A stretch of 19,466 nucleotides of DNA from Altererythrobacter sp. GTDB taxonomy: Bacteria > Pseudomonadota > Alphaproteobacteria > Sphingomonadales > Sphingomonadaceae. This document shows, in pieces, positions 1-6,924 of this stretch (position 1 is its first letter; each line of letters begins with the position of its first letter). The stretch spans positions 1-19,466 of the forward strand of contig WTKI01000233.1 in assembly GCA_011524425.1 (NCBI GenBank), written 5' to 3'. The notes beneath the pieces are model-generated. The model had not been told where the DNA came from, made no database searches, and saw nothing but the letters and a program-made list of their open reading frames with translations. The position numbers and the translations under genes are program-made.

Positions 1-87
1 GGCACTATCCGCTTCACCGCCGCTGACGTGGTGCGGCACCCGATCGTGGGCCGCATAGTCGAGGCTTATGAGGGGCCCTCTGCTTAA
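1..87 (+). CDS. phoH: PhoH-like ATPase, C-terminal 28 residues only
   Basis: The first 28 codons are open and end in TAA at 85-87. The visible tail (RFTAADVVRHPIVGRIVEAYE) matches the C-terminal end of the PhoH/PhoL P-loop ATPase family, where the segment 'DVVRHPLVxRIVxAYE' is highly conserved. The ATPase core lies upstream of the window. Its stop is immediately followed by the ybeY start, the classic phoH-ybeY arrangement. PhoL-type proteins are linked to RNA metabolism together with the endoribonuclease YbeY. The family call is supported by only a short tail plus the context. Confidence 0.85.
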   Translation, partial: GTIRFTAADVVRHPIVGRIVEAYEGPSA

Positions 88-573
88 GTGCAGCTCGACA
101 TCGACATTGACGGTTGGCCGGCTGGCGAGTGGGAAGCGCTCGCTGAACGCGCCTGCGCTGCTGCTGCTGAAGTGGAGCTATCGCTTGCCAATCCGCGTCT
201 GACCGCCAGCGTGCTGTTTACGACGGACGATGAAGTGCATACGCTCAACCGCGAATGGCGCGAGCGCGACAAGCCGACCAACGTCCTCAGCTTTCCTATG
301 CTGACCCGCGAAGAACTGGTTGAACTCGCAGGTGAGGGCCCTCCAGCTATGCTTGGCGATATCGCGCTCGCTCATGAAACTTGCGCGCGTGAGGCAGAGG
401 AAAAGGGGATCGCGTTAGAGCACCACGCCGCGCATCTCGTCATCCATGGATTGCTTCATCTCGCTGGTCACGATCATGTCCAAACTGATAAGCAGGCCGA
501 AGCGATGGAAGCTCTGGAAATCACCGCACTTGCCAAACTGGGTATACCGGACCCATATGGGGACCGCACATGA
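88..573 (+). CDS. ybeY: Endoribonuclease YbeY (16S rRNA maturation and quality control)
   Basis: This 161-residue protein is a complete YbeY/UPF0054 metalloprotein. The zinc signature H-x3-H-x5-H is seen as HGLLHLAGHDH (H120, H124, H130). The conserved basic stretch NREWRERDKPTNVLSFP lies at about residues 54-70. YbeY is a cytoplasmic single-strand RNase needed for 16S rRNA 3'-end processing and ribosome quality control. The start is GTG directly abutting the phoH stop codon, so translation is probably coupled. The next gene begins 20 bp downstream, consistent with a phoH-ybeY-corC operon. Confidence 0.95.
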   Translation: MQLDIDIDGWPAGEWEALAERACAAAAEVELSLANPRLTASVLFTTDDEVHTLNREWRERDKPTNVLSFPMLTREELVELAGEGPPAMLGDIALAHETCAREAEEKGIALEHHAAHLVIHGLLHLAGHDHVQTDKQAEAMEALEITALAKLGIPDPYGDRT

Positions 574-593
574 CAGGAGCAATTTAGAGGGCC

Positions 594-1517
594 ATGCCCG
601 ATTCCCAATCCGCCGCAGGAGATGCGGAGAGTAGACGCGGGCTTTTGCCCGCTATTCGAAAACTGTTGAGGCTTGATGCTGGCGACCGTTCTTTGCGCGC
701 TCAGCTCGAAGATGCGATCGACGAGCATGAAGACGAGAACGGCGATGAAGAAGTCTCTTCCCCGGACAATGGCGACCTTTCGCCGGTCGAGCGGCAAATG
801 CTGCGCAACTTGCTGCACTTCTCGGAACACGATGCTGACGATGTAGCGGTTCCGCGTGGAGAGATTGTGGCGGTCCCGACCTCTTCCAGCTGGGATGAGT
901 TGATTGCAGCTTTTTCAGAGCATGGCCATTCGCGCATGCCGGTCTATCGCGAGACGCTGGATGAAGTGATTGGGATGATCCATATCAAGGACGTGTTTCC
1001 ATTCCTGGCAGAGCGCAAAGAGCCTCCCCGCGATTGGACCACATTGATGCGCCAGCCGCTCTATGTGCCGCAAGCGCGCGGCGCGCTGGATGTGCTTGCG
1101 GATATGCGGGCTCGCCGGGTGCATCTGGCGATCGTGCTGGATGAATTTTCCGGTACTGACGGCATCATCACCATCGAAGATCTGGTCGAGGAAATTGTCG
1201 GCGAGATTGAAGACGAGCATGATGATGCTCCTGAAGAGCTGATCGTGCCGATCGGGGAAGGGCAGTGGGATATTGATGCCCGAGCCGAGCTTGAAGACAT
1301 TGCCGAACAGGTCGACCCGCGCTTGGCAGAGGTCGAGGAATCCGTCGATACTCTAGGCGGCCTGACCTTTGTTCTGGCCGAGCAGGTCCCCCCTGTGGGC
1401 ACGATTGTCGAACACAGCAGTGGTTGGCAGATTGAAGTGACCGCAGGCGATGAAACACATGTGAAAAGGTTGAGGTTGCACGCCCCAGTCAATGCGGGCG
1501 ACACAAGTAACACCTAG
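594..1517 (+). CDS. CorC/HlyC-type CBS-pair protein (cytosolic transporter-associated domain protein)
   Basis: This is a 307-residue protein. It has an acidic N-terminus, the hallmark VAVPRGEIVAV at about 85-95, and two CBS motifs (about 83-142 and 150-205, the second with VLDEFSGTDGIITIEDLVEEIVGEIEDEHD). A CorC_HlyC (transporter-associated) domain follows from about 220. No membrane-spanning DUF21 region is present, so it belongs to the short cytosolic group called CorC/TlyC/HlyC. Family members are linked to Mg2+/Co2+ efflux; the 'haemolysin' label is historical. GAGG lies 3-6 bases before the ATG. Position after ybeY is typical, but the usual next gene, lnt (apolipoprotein N-acyltransferase), is not here. 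Confidence 0.9.
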   Translation: MPDSQSAAGDAESRRGLLPAIRKLLRLDAGDRSLRAQLEDAIDEHEDENGDEEVSSPDNGDLSPVERQMLRNLLHFSEHDADDVAVPRGEIVAVPTSSSWDELIAAFSEHGHSRMPVYRETLDEVIGMIHIKDVFPFLAERKEPPRDWTTLMRQPLYVPQARGALDVLADMRARRVHLAIVLDEFSGTDGIITIEDLVEEIVGEIEDEHDDAPEELIVPIGEGQWDIDARAELEDIAEQVDPRLAEVEESVDTLGGLTFVLAEQVPPVGTIVEHSSGWQIEVTAGDETHVKRLRLHAPVNAGDTSNT

Positions 1518-1531
1518 TTTTTTTCTCGTTT

Positions 1532-1547
1532 GTGCATTTTTTTGCAC
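1532..1547. promoter_or_regulatory. Perfect palindrome upstream of the LysR gene (possible LysR-type operator)
   Basis: GTGCA-TTTTTT-TGCAC is a perfect 5-bp inverted repeat with a T-rich centre, 45 bp before the LysR start at 1593 and 14 bp after the upstream stop. LysR-type regulators bind interrupted dyads of the T-N11-A kind close to their own promoters. This makes it a plausible autoregulatory site. The T-run is inside the loop rather than after the stem, so it is a poor intrinsic terminator. Confidence 0.4.
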
Positions 1548-1592
1548 CTTTTCTGGCGTTTCAAGCGTAGATGGGGCGAGAGGATAGAAAAT

Positions 1593-2477
1593 ATGCCGTC
1601 ACGTCGCCTTCCCCCATTGCGCGCTTTAGAAGCATTCATGCGTACAGTGCGTCTTGGATCTGCCAGAGCCGCTGCCGAGGAAATTGGCCTGAGCCCATCT
1701 GCTTTGTCGCGGCGCATTGCAAATCTGGAAGAATTTGTCGGTAAGAAGCTGTTCACACGTGCGCGGCAATCCATGCAGCTGACCGATGAAGGGCAGGCCT
1801 TCTACGAAGCGGTGAACCCGCATCTGGAATCGCTTGCCCGGGCGGTTGAGAACCAGTCTGACAACATTTCACTTTTGCGCTTACGCTTGGGTGTCTTGCC
1901 TCTGTTTGGCAGCCAAAGGCTGTTTCCAAGGCTCGGCGAATTGCGCAAACGCCACCCCTTGCTGCACATCGATATCGATACCGGTCCCCATCTGGAGGAC
2001 CGGGTTGGCGATACTCTGGATGCAGCGATTATCCTGTCGCAAGGGCCGAACACAAATCTGCATGCTGTTCGGCTGGATCACAACATGGTGCATGCTATTT
2101 CCAGCCAGGATGTCGCTCAAAAGTTAGGGGAGGAGCTGGATAGGGAGATCCTCGCTAAGCAGACCTTTCTTATCCATAATGAACTGCCTGCCAGCTTCGA
2201 GGCTTGGAAGCGCGCGCTTGGTTGCGAGGACTTGGATCCGGCGGCGATCGATCACTATGATTCCGGGCAATTGATGCTGGAAGCGGCAGCGCAAGGGCTG
2301 GGTATTGCCATTATGCATGACGATCACTTGCGCCGCTCGGAAGACAATCGTTTGACCAATCTTTACGGGCTCGAAGTGGAAAGCCCATACAGCTACTGGT
2401 TTGTATGCAAGCCGACCGCACTGGAATTGCGGCCTGTCCGGTTGTTCCACGACTGGCTGGTTCGCGCGGGTCTCTGA
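1593..2477 (+). CDS. LysR-family transcriptional regulator (GcvA-like)
   Basis: The protein has 294 residues. It begins MPSRRLPPLRALEAFMRTVR, followed by the winged helix-turn-helix of LysR regulators (SARAAAEEIGLSPSALSRRI and NLEEFVGKKLFTRA, about residues 23-57). A two-lobed substrate-binding domain fills the rest. The opening LPPLRALEAF is typical of the GcvA subgroup. I chose ATG 1593 because the LysR homology begins there and a GAGAGGA Shine-Dalgarno lies about 9 bases upstream; the frame also extends upstream to an ATG at 1530 that would add 21 unlikely residues. The effector and targets cannot be read from sequence. Its stop lies 15 bp from the convergent plsC stop. Confidence 0.9.
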   Translation: MPSRRLPPLRALEAFMRTVRLGSARAAAEEIGLSPSALSRRIANLEEFVGKKLFTRARQSMQLTDEGQAFYEAVNPHLESLARAVENQSDNISLLRLRLGVLPLFGSQRLFPRLGELRKRHPLLHIDIDTGPHLEDRVGDTLDAAIILSQGPNTNLHAVRLDHNMVHAISSQDVAQKLGEELDREILAKQTFLIHNELPASFEAWKRALGCEDLDPAAIDHYDSGQLMLEAAAQGLGIAIMHDDHLRRSEDNRLTNLYGLEVESPYSYWFVCKPTALELRPVRLFHDWLVRAGL

Positions 2478-2492
2478 CGCCGCATCGACTGC

Positions 2493-3410
2493 TTACTCAA
2501 GCGGGAACGCATCTTCTGGCGCGATATAACGGATCGCTTCGACAGTGTGCGCAAAGTCGCGCAAGGGCTTGCCCAGAGCGGTTTCCAGTGCAGCTTCTAT
2601 TTCCTCGCGTGCTTTGGCCGCAATGGCTTTGCGTCCGCGATAATCGGCAGGGCTGAACGGTTCGAGATAGTTGATGCGAAGCTGAAAGGTGCCTTTGCGA
2701 GCCAACACCCGCATCGCGTTATGCAAGCCGGTTTCATCGCCGACCCAGCCGATTTCTTCGGCTACACTGCCGTAATCGAGCATGACCGGCTGAACGAGAA
2801 CGCCAGCAGGAGGCGGCTCTAGCACAGAAAGCATAGAGCTTTTGAAAGGGAGCAGAGAATGCCCGTCTGTCACCGTCCCTTCAGGAAACACAGTGACAGA
2901 CCAATTGTCTTGCAGAGCCTCTTTCAAGGCATTGATCTGCTCTGCCACTCCCATCCGGTTTTCGCGTTTCACAAACACTGTGCGGTTGAGGCTGCAAAGC
3001 CAGCCGATGACAGGAACCTCTGACAATTCCTGCTTGGCAACAAAAGCGGTCCCGCTTGCGCCGGCAGATGCCAGAATATCTATCCATGACAGGTGATTGG
3101 AGATGAAGAATACATCGCGCTTTAGCGGAGTGCCAATGATCTTTACCCGCGCGCCAGCCACTCTTGCGGTGTAGCGCAGAAACAGCATGGGGAAGGGCGA
3201 GCCATAGGCAAAAATGCGGTAAGCGTAGTGCAAAGGCACGAACACCAAGAGCAAAACAAGGATTGCTAGCGTTCGCAGGATAAACCGAAACCAGCCCGGT
3301 ACGGTTAGCGGGACTGTCTCGCCTCGCATTGCGGCCATCCGCTTGCGACCATATTTTTCCGCGCGGCGACGAGCTTTATCGCTAATCTTTTCGGTCGAGG
3401 CGGACGCCAT
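2493..3410 (-). CDS. plsC: 1-acyl-sn-glycerol-3-phosphate acyltransferase (PlsC-type)
   Basis: The protein has 305 residues and carries the acyltransferase motifs NHLSWID (H106 to D111, the catalytic H-x4-D) and FPEGT (175-179). A membrane segment lies at about residues 41-66 (LAILVLLLVFVPL). It would transfer an acyl group to lysophosphatidate in phospholipid synthesis at the inner membrane. The N-terminus is basic and lies in the cytoplasm. Start ATG at 3410 is preceded by TGGAG with good spacing and overlaps the 3' end of fur by 29 bp, suggesting translational coupling. A longer frame starting at 3458 would lie deeper inside fur and adds non-conserved residues. Related ornithine-lipid acyltransferases (OlsA) cannot be excluded. 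Confidence 0.88.
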   Translation of the reverse strand: MASASTEKISDKARRRAEKYGRKRMAAMRGETVPLTVPGWFRFILRTLAILVLLLVFVPLHYAYRIFAYGSPFPMLFLRYTARVAGARVKIIGTPLKRDVFFISNHLSWIDILASAGASGTAFVAKQELSEVPVIGWLCSLNRTVFVKRENRMGVAEQINALKEALQDNWSVTVFPEGTVTDGHSLLPFKSSMLSVLEPPPAGVLVQPVMLDYGSVAEEIGWVGDETGLHNAMRVLARKGTFQLRINYLEPFSPADYRGRKAIAAKAREEIEAALETALGKPLRDFAHTVEAIRYIAPEDAFPLE

Positions 3411-3804
3411 ATAGCTCCATCCGGTGGTCGACCAGGCGATAGCCCAGCTTCTCAGCAATCACGCGCTGCAATGCTTCCAGCTCCGGATCAACAAACTCCA
3501 CCACTCTGCCGGTCTCAACGTCAATCAGGTGATCATGATGCGCTTCTGGCGCCGCTTCATAGCGCGCTCTGCCATCGCCGAAATCATGGCGGTCAAGAAT
3601 GCCGGCCTCTTCGAACAGGCGAACCGTGCGATAGACTGTAGCGATAGAGATCTTCGGATCGACTGCTGATGCGCGCTGATGCAACAGCTCCACATCCGGG
3701 TGATCGTCGCTATCTGACAGGACCTTGGCAATGACCCGGCGCTGCTCAGTAATGCGCAGGCCTTTGTCAGCACACAACTGCTCAAGGTCAATTCTCTGAG
3801 TCAA
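3382..3804 (-). CDS. fur: Fur-family metalloregulator (alphaproteobacterial Fur/Mur type)
   Basis: The protein has 140 residues. A winged helix includes ISIATVYRTVRLFEEAGIL (about 52-70). The metal-binding segment is HHDHLIDVETGRVVEF (H89, H90, D91, H92). The CxxC structural-zinc cysteines found after this motif in E. coli Fur are replaced by DVETG, as in the alphaproteobacterial Fur/Mur branch, several of which respond to manganese. It probably represses metal-uptake genes. The start is TTG at 3804, chosen because GGAGG lies 5 bases upstream and the protein length fits the family. It lies in a minus-strand run with mucR upstream and overlaps plsC downstream. Confidence 0.9.
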   Translation of the reverse strand: MTQRIDLEQLCADKGLRITEQRRVIAKVLSDSDDHPDVELLHQRASAVDPKISIATVYRTVRLFEEAGILDRHDFGDGRARYEAAPEAHHDHLIDVETGRVVEFVDPELEALQRVIAEKLGYRLVDHRMELYGVRLDRKD

Positions 3805-3832
3805 TCAAACCTCCAACGCACGCTTAATTCTC

Positions 3833-3883
3833 CTCCCTGCAAAACCCTTAGAGCGCCTAAAGGCTCTGCTCAAGTGCAGGGAG
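3833..3883 (-). promoter_or_regulatory. Inverted repeat with nested stem in the mucR-fur interval
   Basis: CTCCCTGCA at 3833-3841 and TGCAGGGAG at 3875-3883 form a perfect 9-bp inverted repeat. The 33-nt loop contains a smaller dyad (AGAGC-N8-GCTCT, within 3850-3867). On the minus strand it lies 29 bp before the fur start and 38 bp after the mucR stop. There is no T-run after the stem in either direction, so it is not a textbook terminator. It could be a structured fur leader, a processing site, or a weak mucR terminator. Confidence 0.4.
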
Positions 3884-3920
3884 CGCTGCTGCATGCAGTG
3901 AGTTGGGGATCGCTTTGCGA

Positions 3921-4361
3921 TTAAGCGGCCTTTTTGCGACGACCGCGCTTCTGACCGGGTTTGCGGCCGAGGCCAATCTTCTTCGCAAGATCTCGTCTCG
4001 TGTCTGCATAGTTGGGCGCGACGATCGGATAATCGGCACTCAGTCCCCAACGTGCGCGATATTCCTCCGGAGACAGACCGTGTTCAGTCGACAAATGCCG
4101 CTTGAGCATTTTCATCTTCTTGCCGCAATCTAGGCACACGATGTGATCTTTCTTGACCGATGCGCGGATGGACACAGCGGGATCGGGACGTGCCTGGGCT
4201 TGATTTGTGTCGTCGCCTAAAACAGACAGCGCGCTAAACACATTAGTGATCAGGTTGGGTACTTCATCGACATTGACGTCGTTATTACTGACATGTGCCG
4301 CGACGATGTCCGAAGTAAGCGTAATAAGGGTCTCTTTCATATCGACTTCTAGTGCGCTCAT
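3921..4361 (-). CDS. mucR: MucR/Ros-family zinc-finger transcriptional regulator
   Basis: The protein has 146 residues. It has the prokaryotic Cys2His2 zinc finger C-x2-C-x9-H-x4-H (C76, C79, H89, H94 in CLDCGKKMKMLKRHLSTEH). This is followed by the conserved MucR tail GLSPEEYRARWGLSADYPIVAPNYA and a very basic C-terminus (RKPGQKRGRRKK). The N-terminal half is the helical oligomerisation region of the family. MucR/Ros proteins are H-NS-like repressors of AT-rich promoters controlling exopolysaccharide, motility and cell-cycle genes in alphaproteobacteria. The ATG at 4361 has a GAGGAA Shine-Dalgarno just upstream; an internal ATG (4340) is a weaker candidate. Confidence 0.95.
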   Translation of the reverse strand: MSALEVDMKETLITLTSDIVAAHVSNNDVNVDEVPNLITNVFSALSVLGDDTNQAQARPDPAVSIRASVKKDHIVCLDCGKKMKMLKRHLSTEHGLSPEEYRARWGLSADYPIVAPNYADTRRDLAKKIGLGRKPGQKRGRRKKAA

Positions 4362-4408
4362 GAGTTCCTCGTTCTGGTTATTTTTTATTTGGCCTGTTTG
4401 GCTCTAAT

Positions 4409-4423
4409 GTTCACTCCATGAAC
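4409..4423. promoter_or_regulatory. Dyad upstream of mucR (possible operator)
   Basis: GTTCA-CTCCA-TGAAC is a perfect 5-bp inverted repeat 48 bp upstream of the mucR start. The interval down to mucR also holds an AT-rich stretch (4378-4391), the kind of DNA that MucR/Ros proteins bind, and mucR-type genes are commonly autoregulated. No convincing -35/-10 pair is visible. The assignment as an operator is inference. Confidence 0.25.
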
Positions 4424-4484
4424 CTTTGCACCTGCGAATGCAAGTCAGGCAAAGCCCTGTAAGCGGTTTAGTTGCAGACGCCCT

Positions 4485-4952
4485 TTAAGTAACCAGGCGG
4501 ACAGCAAATGTAATGGCATCCATGCGTGCGCCAGTGGCAAGCCGGTAATAGTCTTTGCGCTGCCCAATCGGATCAAACCCGGCCCGTCGATACAGCGCTT
4601 CAGCCGGGTTATTAGAGCGCATCTCAAGAAATATACGGGAAACTTCGCGTTCCCTTGCCCGCGCAAACAAAGCCTTGATCAGCGCTAGGCCGATACCGCG
4701 GCCGCGGGCCTCTGGACGCACTCCGATCAGCAGCAGCTCTTCTTCGTCAGCGGCATGGCGGCTCATGACAAAGCCTGCAGGTCGGTTTTCCGTCTCCGGT
4801 GTCCAAACCGTTCCTGAAGTGGAGGCAAGAATGGCGTGAGTATGAGGCAGAACGAGCGCGTCGCTTACTTGCCTGCGGTTCCATGCTTCGCCCCAATGCG
4901 GATCGAAAGCAGCATCCATGATGTCCATAATGTGATCGACTTGATCCATCAT
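4485..4952 (-). CDS. rimI: Ribosomal protein S18-alanine N-acetyltransferase RimI (GNAT family)
   Basis: The protein has 155 residues. The acetyl-CoA binding motif VRPEARGRGIGLAL is at about 78-91. The typical RimI segment FLEMRSNNPAEALYRRAGF follows at about 108-126, and then the C-terminal DYYRL. RimI acetylates the N-terminal alanine of ribosomal protein S18 in E. coli. The start overlaps the tsaB stop by 4 bp (ATGA), the common tsaB-rimI pairing, which strengthens the call. Two ATG codons stand in tandem (4952 and 4949); either could be used. Confidence 0.92.
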   Translation of the reverse strand: MMDQVDHIMDIMDAAFDPHWGEAWNRRQVSDALVLPHTHAILASTSGTVWTPETENRPAGFVMSRHAADEEELLLIGVRPEARGRGIGLALIKALFARAREREVSRIFLEMRSNNPAEALYRRAGFDPIGQRKDYYRLATGARMDAITFAVRLVT

Positions 4953-5572
4953 GACGCCCCGCTTTGTGGCAGTTTTGCATCCGGTGCGCGGCCATAGACC
5001 GGTGAAAGCTCGGATGAAATGAGTTCAGGCCGTATAGTCAACGCCAGCCGCGCATCAGGATAGATTGGCGCTGCAATTCCGTGACCACGGGTAAATTGAA
5101 CTTCCTCTGCGGCCGTTCCGGCAATTATCGCCACTTCGGCCTGTTCGGCAGCCAATGCAGGAGCAAGCGACTGGACCTCCTCTTTTGGAAGCCCGGCGCT
5201 GTCGAAGGTTTGAAAGAAGACTTCGCCATGACCGCCATGCATCGCAACACAGCACGGCTTTTCCGGATAGCGGTGGCGGGCGACTGCGTTGACCAGCGCT
5301 AAAGTCGGGTACCCTTGCACTTGGGCGCGCCACGCAAACCCAAGTGCGCGCGCGGCAGCGAGGCCAATGCGAACACCCGTGAAGCTGCCGGGGCCCAGTG
5401 ATACAAGGATCCGGTCTGCATAGCCTTTGTCAGGAAGCTCCGCGATAAGAGGGATAAGCCGCTCAGCATGGCCTCGGCCGAGCACTTCGTGATGCCCGGT
5501 CACGAGCTCTGTCTCATCGAACAAAGCGATGGAGCACGCCTGTGTGGCTGTTTCAATGACGAGCGTACGCAT
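4949..5572 (-). CDS. tsaB: tRNA t6A37 threonylcarbamoyltransferase subunit TsaB
   Basis: The protein has 207 residues and an ASKHA fold. It begins MRTLVIETATQACSIALFD (phosphate-1-like loop) and contains SLGPGSFTGVRIGLAAARAL at about 58-77, the signature of TsaB/YeaZ. TsaB is the scaffold partner of TsaD and TsaE for making t6A at position 37 of ANN-decoding tRNAs in the cytoplasm. It is slightly shorter than the E. coli protein (231), with a trimmed C-terminal half. The 36-bp gap upstream carries no strong promoter. The Shine-Dalgarno is weak (GAGG about 11 bases upstream). Confidence 0.94.
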   Translation of the reverse strand: MRTLVIETATQACSIALFDETELVTGHHEVLGRGHAERLIPLIAELPDKGYADRILVSLGPGSFTGVRIGLAAARALGFAWRAQVQGYPTLALVNAVARHRYPEKPCCVAMHGGHGEVFFQTFDSAGLPKEEVQSLAPALAAEQAEVAIIAGTAAEEVQFTRGHGIAAPIYPDARLALTIRPELISSELSPVYGRAPDAKLPQSGAS

Positions 5573-5608
5573 GATCGCGCAGTGCCTCAGCCAGCCAGCG
5601 CTCGCAAG

Positions 5609-6217
5609 TCAGATAATTGTATTGAACTTTGCAAAATCAGGGCGCGGTGAACGATCGAAGATACTTGCCGGATCACCATAACCGATGGAGCAGATGAAAT
5701 TCACCCGGTGACGCGGCTCATCTGCAAAGAATGCCTCGTTGACCATCTTCTCGTCAAAGCCGGACATTGGTCCGCAATCGAGCCCCAAAGAACGCGCTGC
5801 GAGCATCAGATAAGCGCCTTGCAGTGAAGAGTTACGAAAAGCGGCATCTACGCGTCCGTCCTCGTCTCCTTCAAACCAGCTTTTGGCATCGGTATGAGGG
5901 AACAGCCATGGCAATTCCTCATGAAAGTCGATGTCATAGCCGATAATCGCAGTTACAGGCGCGGCTTCGACCTTCGCCTTGTTGCCTTCCATCACGCAGC
6001 CAGCAAGCTTGGCTTTTGCTTGCGGCGATTTGACCCAGACAATACGGGCCGGAAGCATATTCGCTGATGTCGGAGCCATCTTGGTAAGGTCCCAGATCGC
6101 TTCAAGCTGTGCGTCCGATACAGGCTTGTCGAGCCAGTCATTATACGTGCGTGCTTCGTTAAAAACCTGATCCAGCGCGTCCGCACTCAGAGTTATGTCG
6201 TGAAATTGCTTGGTCAT
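5609..6217 (-). CDS. Nitroreductase-family FMN oxidoreductase, RutE/HadB-like
   Basis: The protein has 202 residues. It follows RutE (malonic semialdehyde reductase, 196 residues) closely: EARTYNDWLDKPVSD, MAPTSANMLPARIVWV, PWLFPHTDAKSWF, AFRNSSLQGAYLMLAARSLGLDCGPMSGFD and ICSIGYGD. These segments cover the FMN-binding and dimer core of the RutE/HadB branch. No other pyrimidine-degradation (rut) genes are nearby, so a general NAD(P)H-dependent reductase of aldehydes, quinones or nitro compounds is as likely. ATG 6217 is chosen because GAGGGG lies 6 bases upstream and homology starts there; the frame extends 11 codons into nfu. The gap to nfu is 10 bp, so they are probably co-transcribed. Confidence 0.88.
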   Translation of the reverse strand: MTKQFHDITLSADALDQVFNEARTYNDWLDKPVSDAQLEAIWDLTKMAPTSANMLPARIVWVKSPQAKAKLAGCVMEGNKAKVEAAPVTAIIGYDIDFHEELPWLFPHTDAKSWFEGDEDGRVDAAFRNSSLQGAYLMLAARSLGLDCGPMSGFDEKMVNEAFFADEPRHRVNFICSIGYGDPASIFDRSPRPDFAKFNTII

Positions 6218-6227
6218 AGCCGGCCCC

Positions 6228-6809
6228 TCAAGCAGCGCGCACTTCCACAACCTCAGGGACGTAATGCTTCAACAGCCCTTCTATGCCGTGCTTGAGGGTA
6301 GCTGTGGAAGAGGGGCAGCCGGAACATGCACCTTGCAGAGTGAGATAAACGATACCGTCCTTGAAACCGCGATAGGCGATATCGCCGCCATCGCCTGCAA
6401 CAGCCGGGCGCACACGGGTTTCCAGCAGCTCGTTGATTTGCGTGACGATATCAGCATCGGCCGGATCTTCTTCGACCATCAGGCCCGCGTCATCATCCGG
6501 CACAGAAATTCCCGACGCATCGCCGCCTGCGAAAAGCGGAGCTTCTGAAACGAAGTGATCCAGCAAAATAGCGACTACTTGGGGCTTCAGGTCTGACCAA
6601 TTTACGCCGGGCGCCGCGGTGACAGACACAAAGTCGCCTCCAAAGAACACATTCACCACTTCTCCTGTGTCGAAGATGGCTTGCGCAAGCGGGCTCGCTT
6701 CTGCTGCCTCAGGGGTGGCAAACTCGCGGGTTCCGCCGGACATGACTTCACGGCCAGGCAGGAATTTAAGGCTGGCGGGGTTGGGAGTGGTTTCTGTCTC
6801 GATAAACAT
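6228..6809 (-). CDS. NfuA-like iron-sulfur cluster carrier (Nfu_N plus NifU C-terminal domain)
   Basis: The protein has 193 residues. It begins MFIETETTPNPASLKFLPGR, the unmistakable Nfu_N (scaffold N-terminal) motif. It ends with a NifU-like domain carrying the cluster-binding C-x2-C (C162, C165 in LQGACSGCPSSTATLKHGIE). Such proteins receive 4Fe-4S clusters and deliver them to apoenzymes in the cytoplasm. Start ATG 6809 is chosen by homology. The frame continues upstream to 6884 but those residues are not conserved. No good Shine-Dalgarno is visible before 6809. It heads the minus-strand block and is divergent from the M16 peptidase gene across a 115-bp gap. Confidence 0.93.
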   Translation of the reverse strand: MFIETETTPNPASLKFLPGREVMSGGTREFATPEAAEASPLAQAIFDTGEVVNVFFGGDFVSVTAAPGVNWSDLKPQVVAILLDHFVSEAPLFAGGDASGISVPDDDAGLMVEEDPADADIVTQINELLETRVRPAVAGDGGDIAYRGFKDGIVYLTLQGACSGCPSSTATLKHGIEGLLKHYVPEVVEVRAA

Positions 6810-6924
6810 GGTGGTGATGTAGGGAGCACAGGCTGTGGCGGCAAGATGCAAGGTGAACCAATCGTGCGGTGATAATCCACTCATTCACTATCCCTTCACA
6901 CCTTCGCCCTCTATAAAGGTGGGT

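Noticed and set aside
1530..1592. Upstream 21-codon extension of the LysR frame starting at ATG 1530
   Set aside because: The added residues (MCIFLHLFWRFKRRWGERIEN) are not part of the LysR fold, overlap the palindrome, and ATG 1593 has a good Shine-Dalgarno.
4409..4423. GTTCACTCCATGAAC considered as a LexA (SOS) box upstream of mucR
   Set aside because: The alphaproteobacterial LexA box is a direct-repeat GTTC-N7-GTTC or GAAC-type arrangement. This is an inverted GTTC-N7-GAAC, and mucR is not an SOS gene. It is kept only as a weak dyad.
5609..6217. Part of a pyrimidine-degradation (rut) operon
   Set aside because: The protein is RutE-like, but no other rut gene is nearby; neighbours are nfu and tsaB.
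6835..6924. Upstream 30-codon extension of the M16 frame
   Set aside because: It would bury the signal peptide that starts at 6925 and runs into the nfu upstream region.
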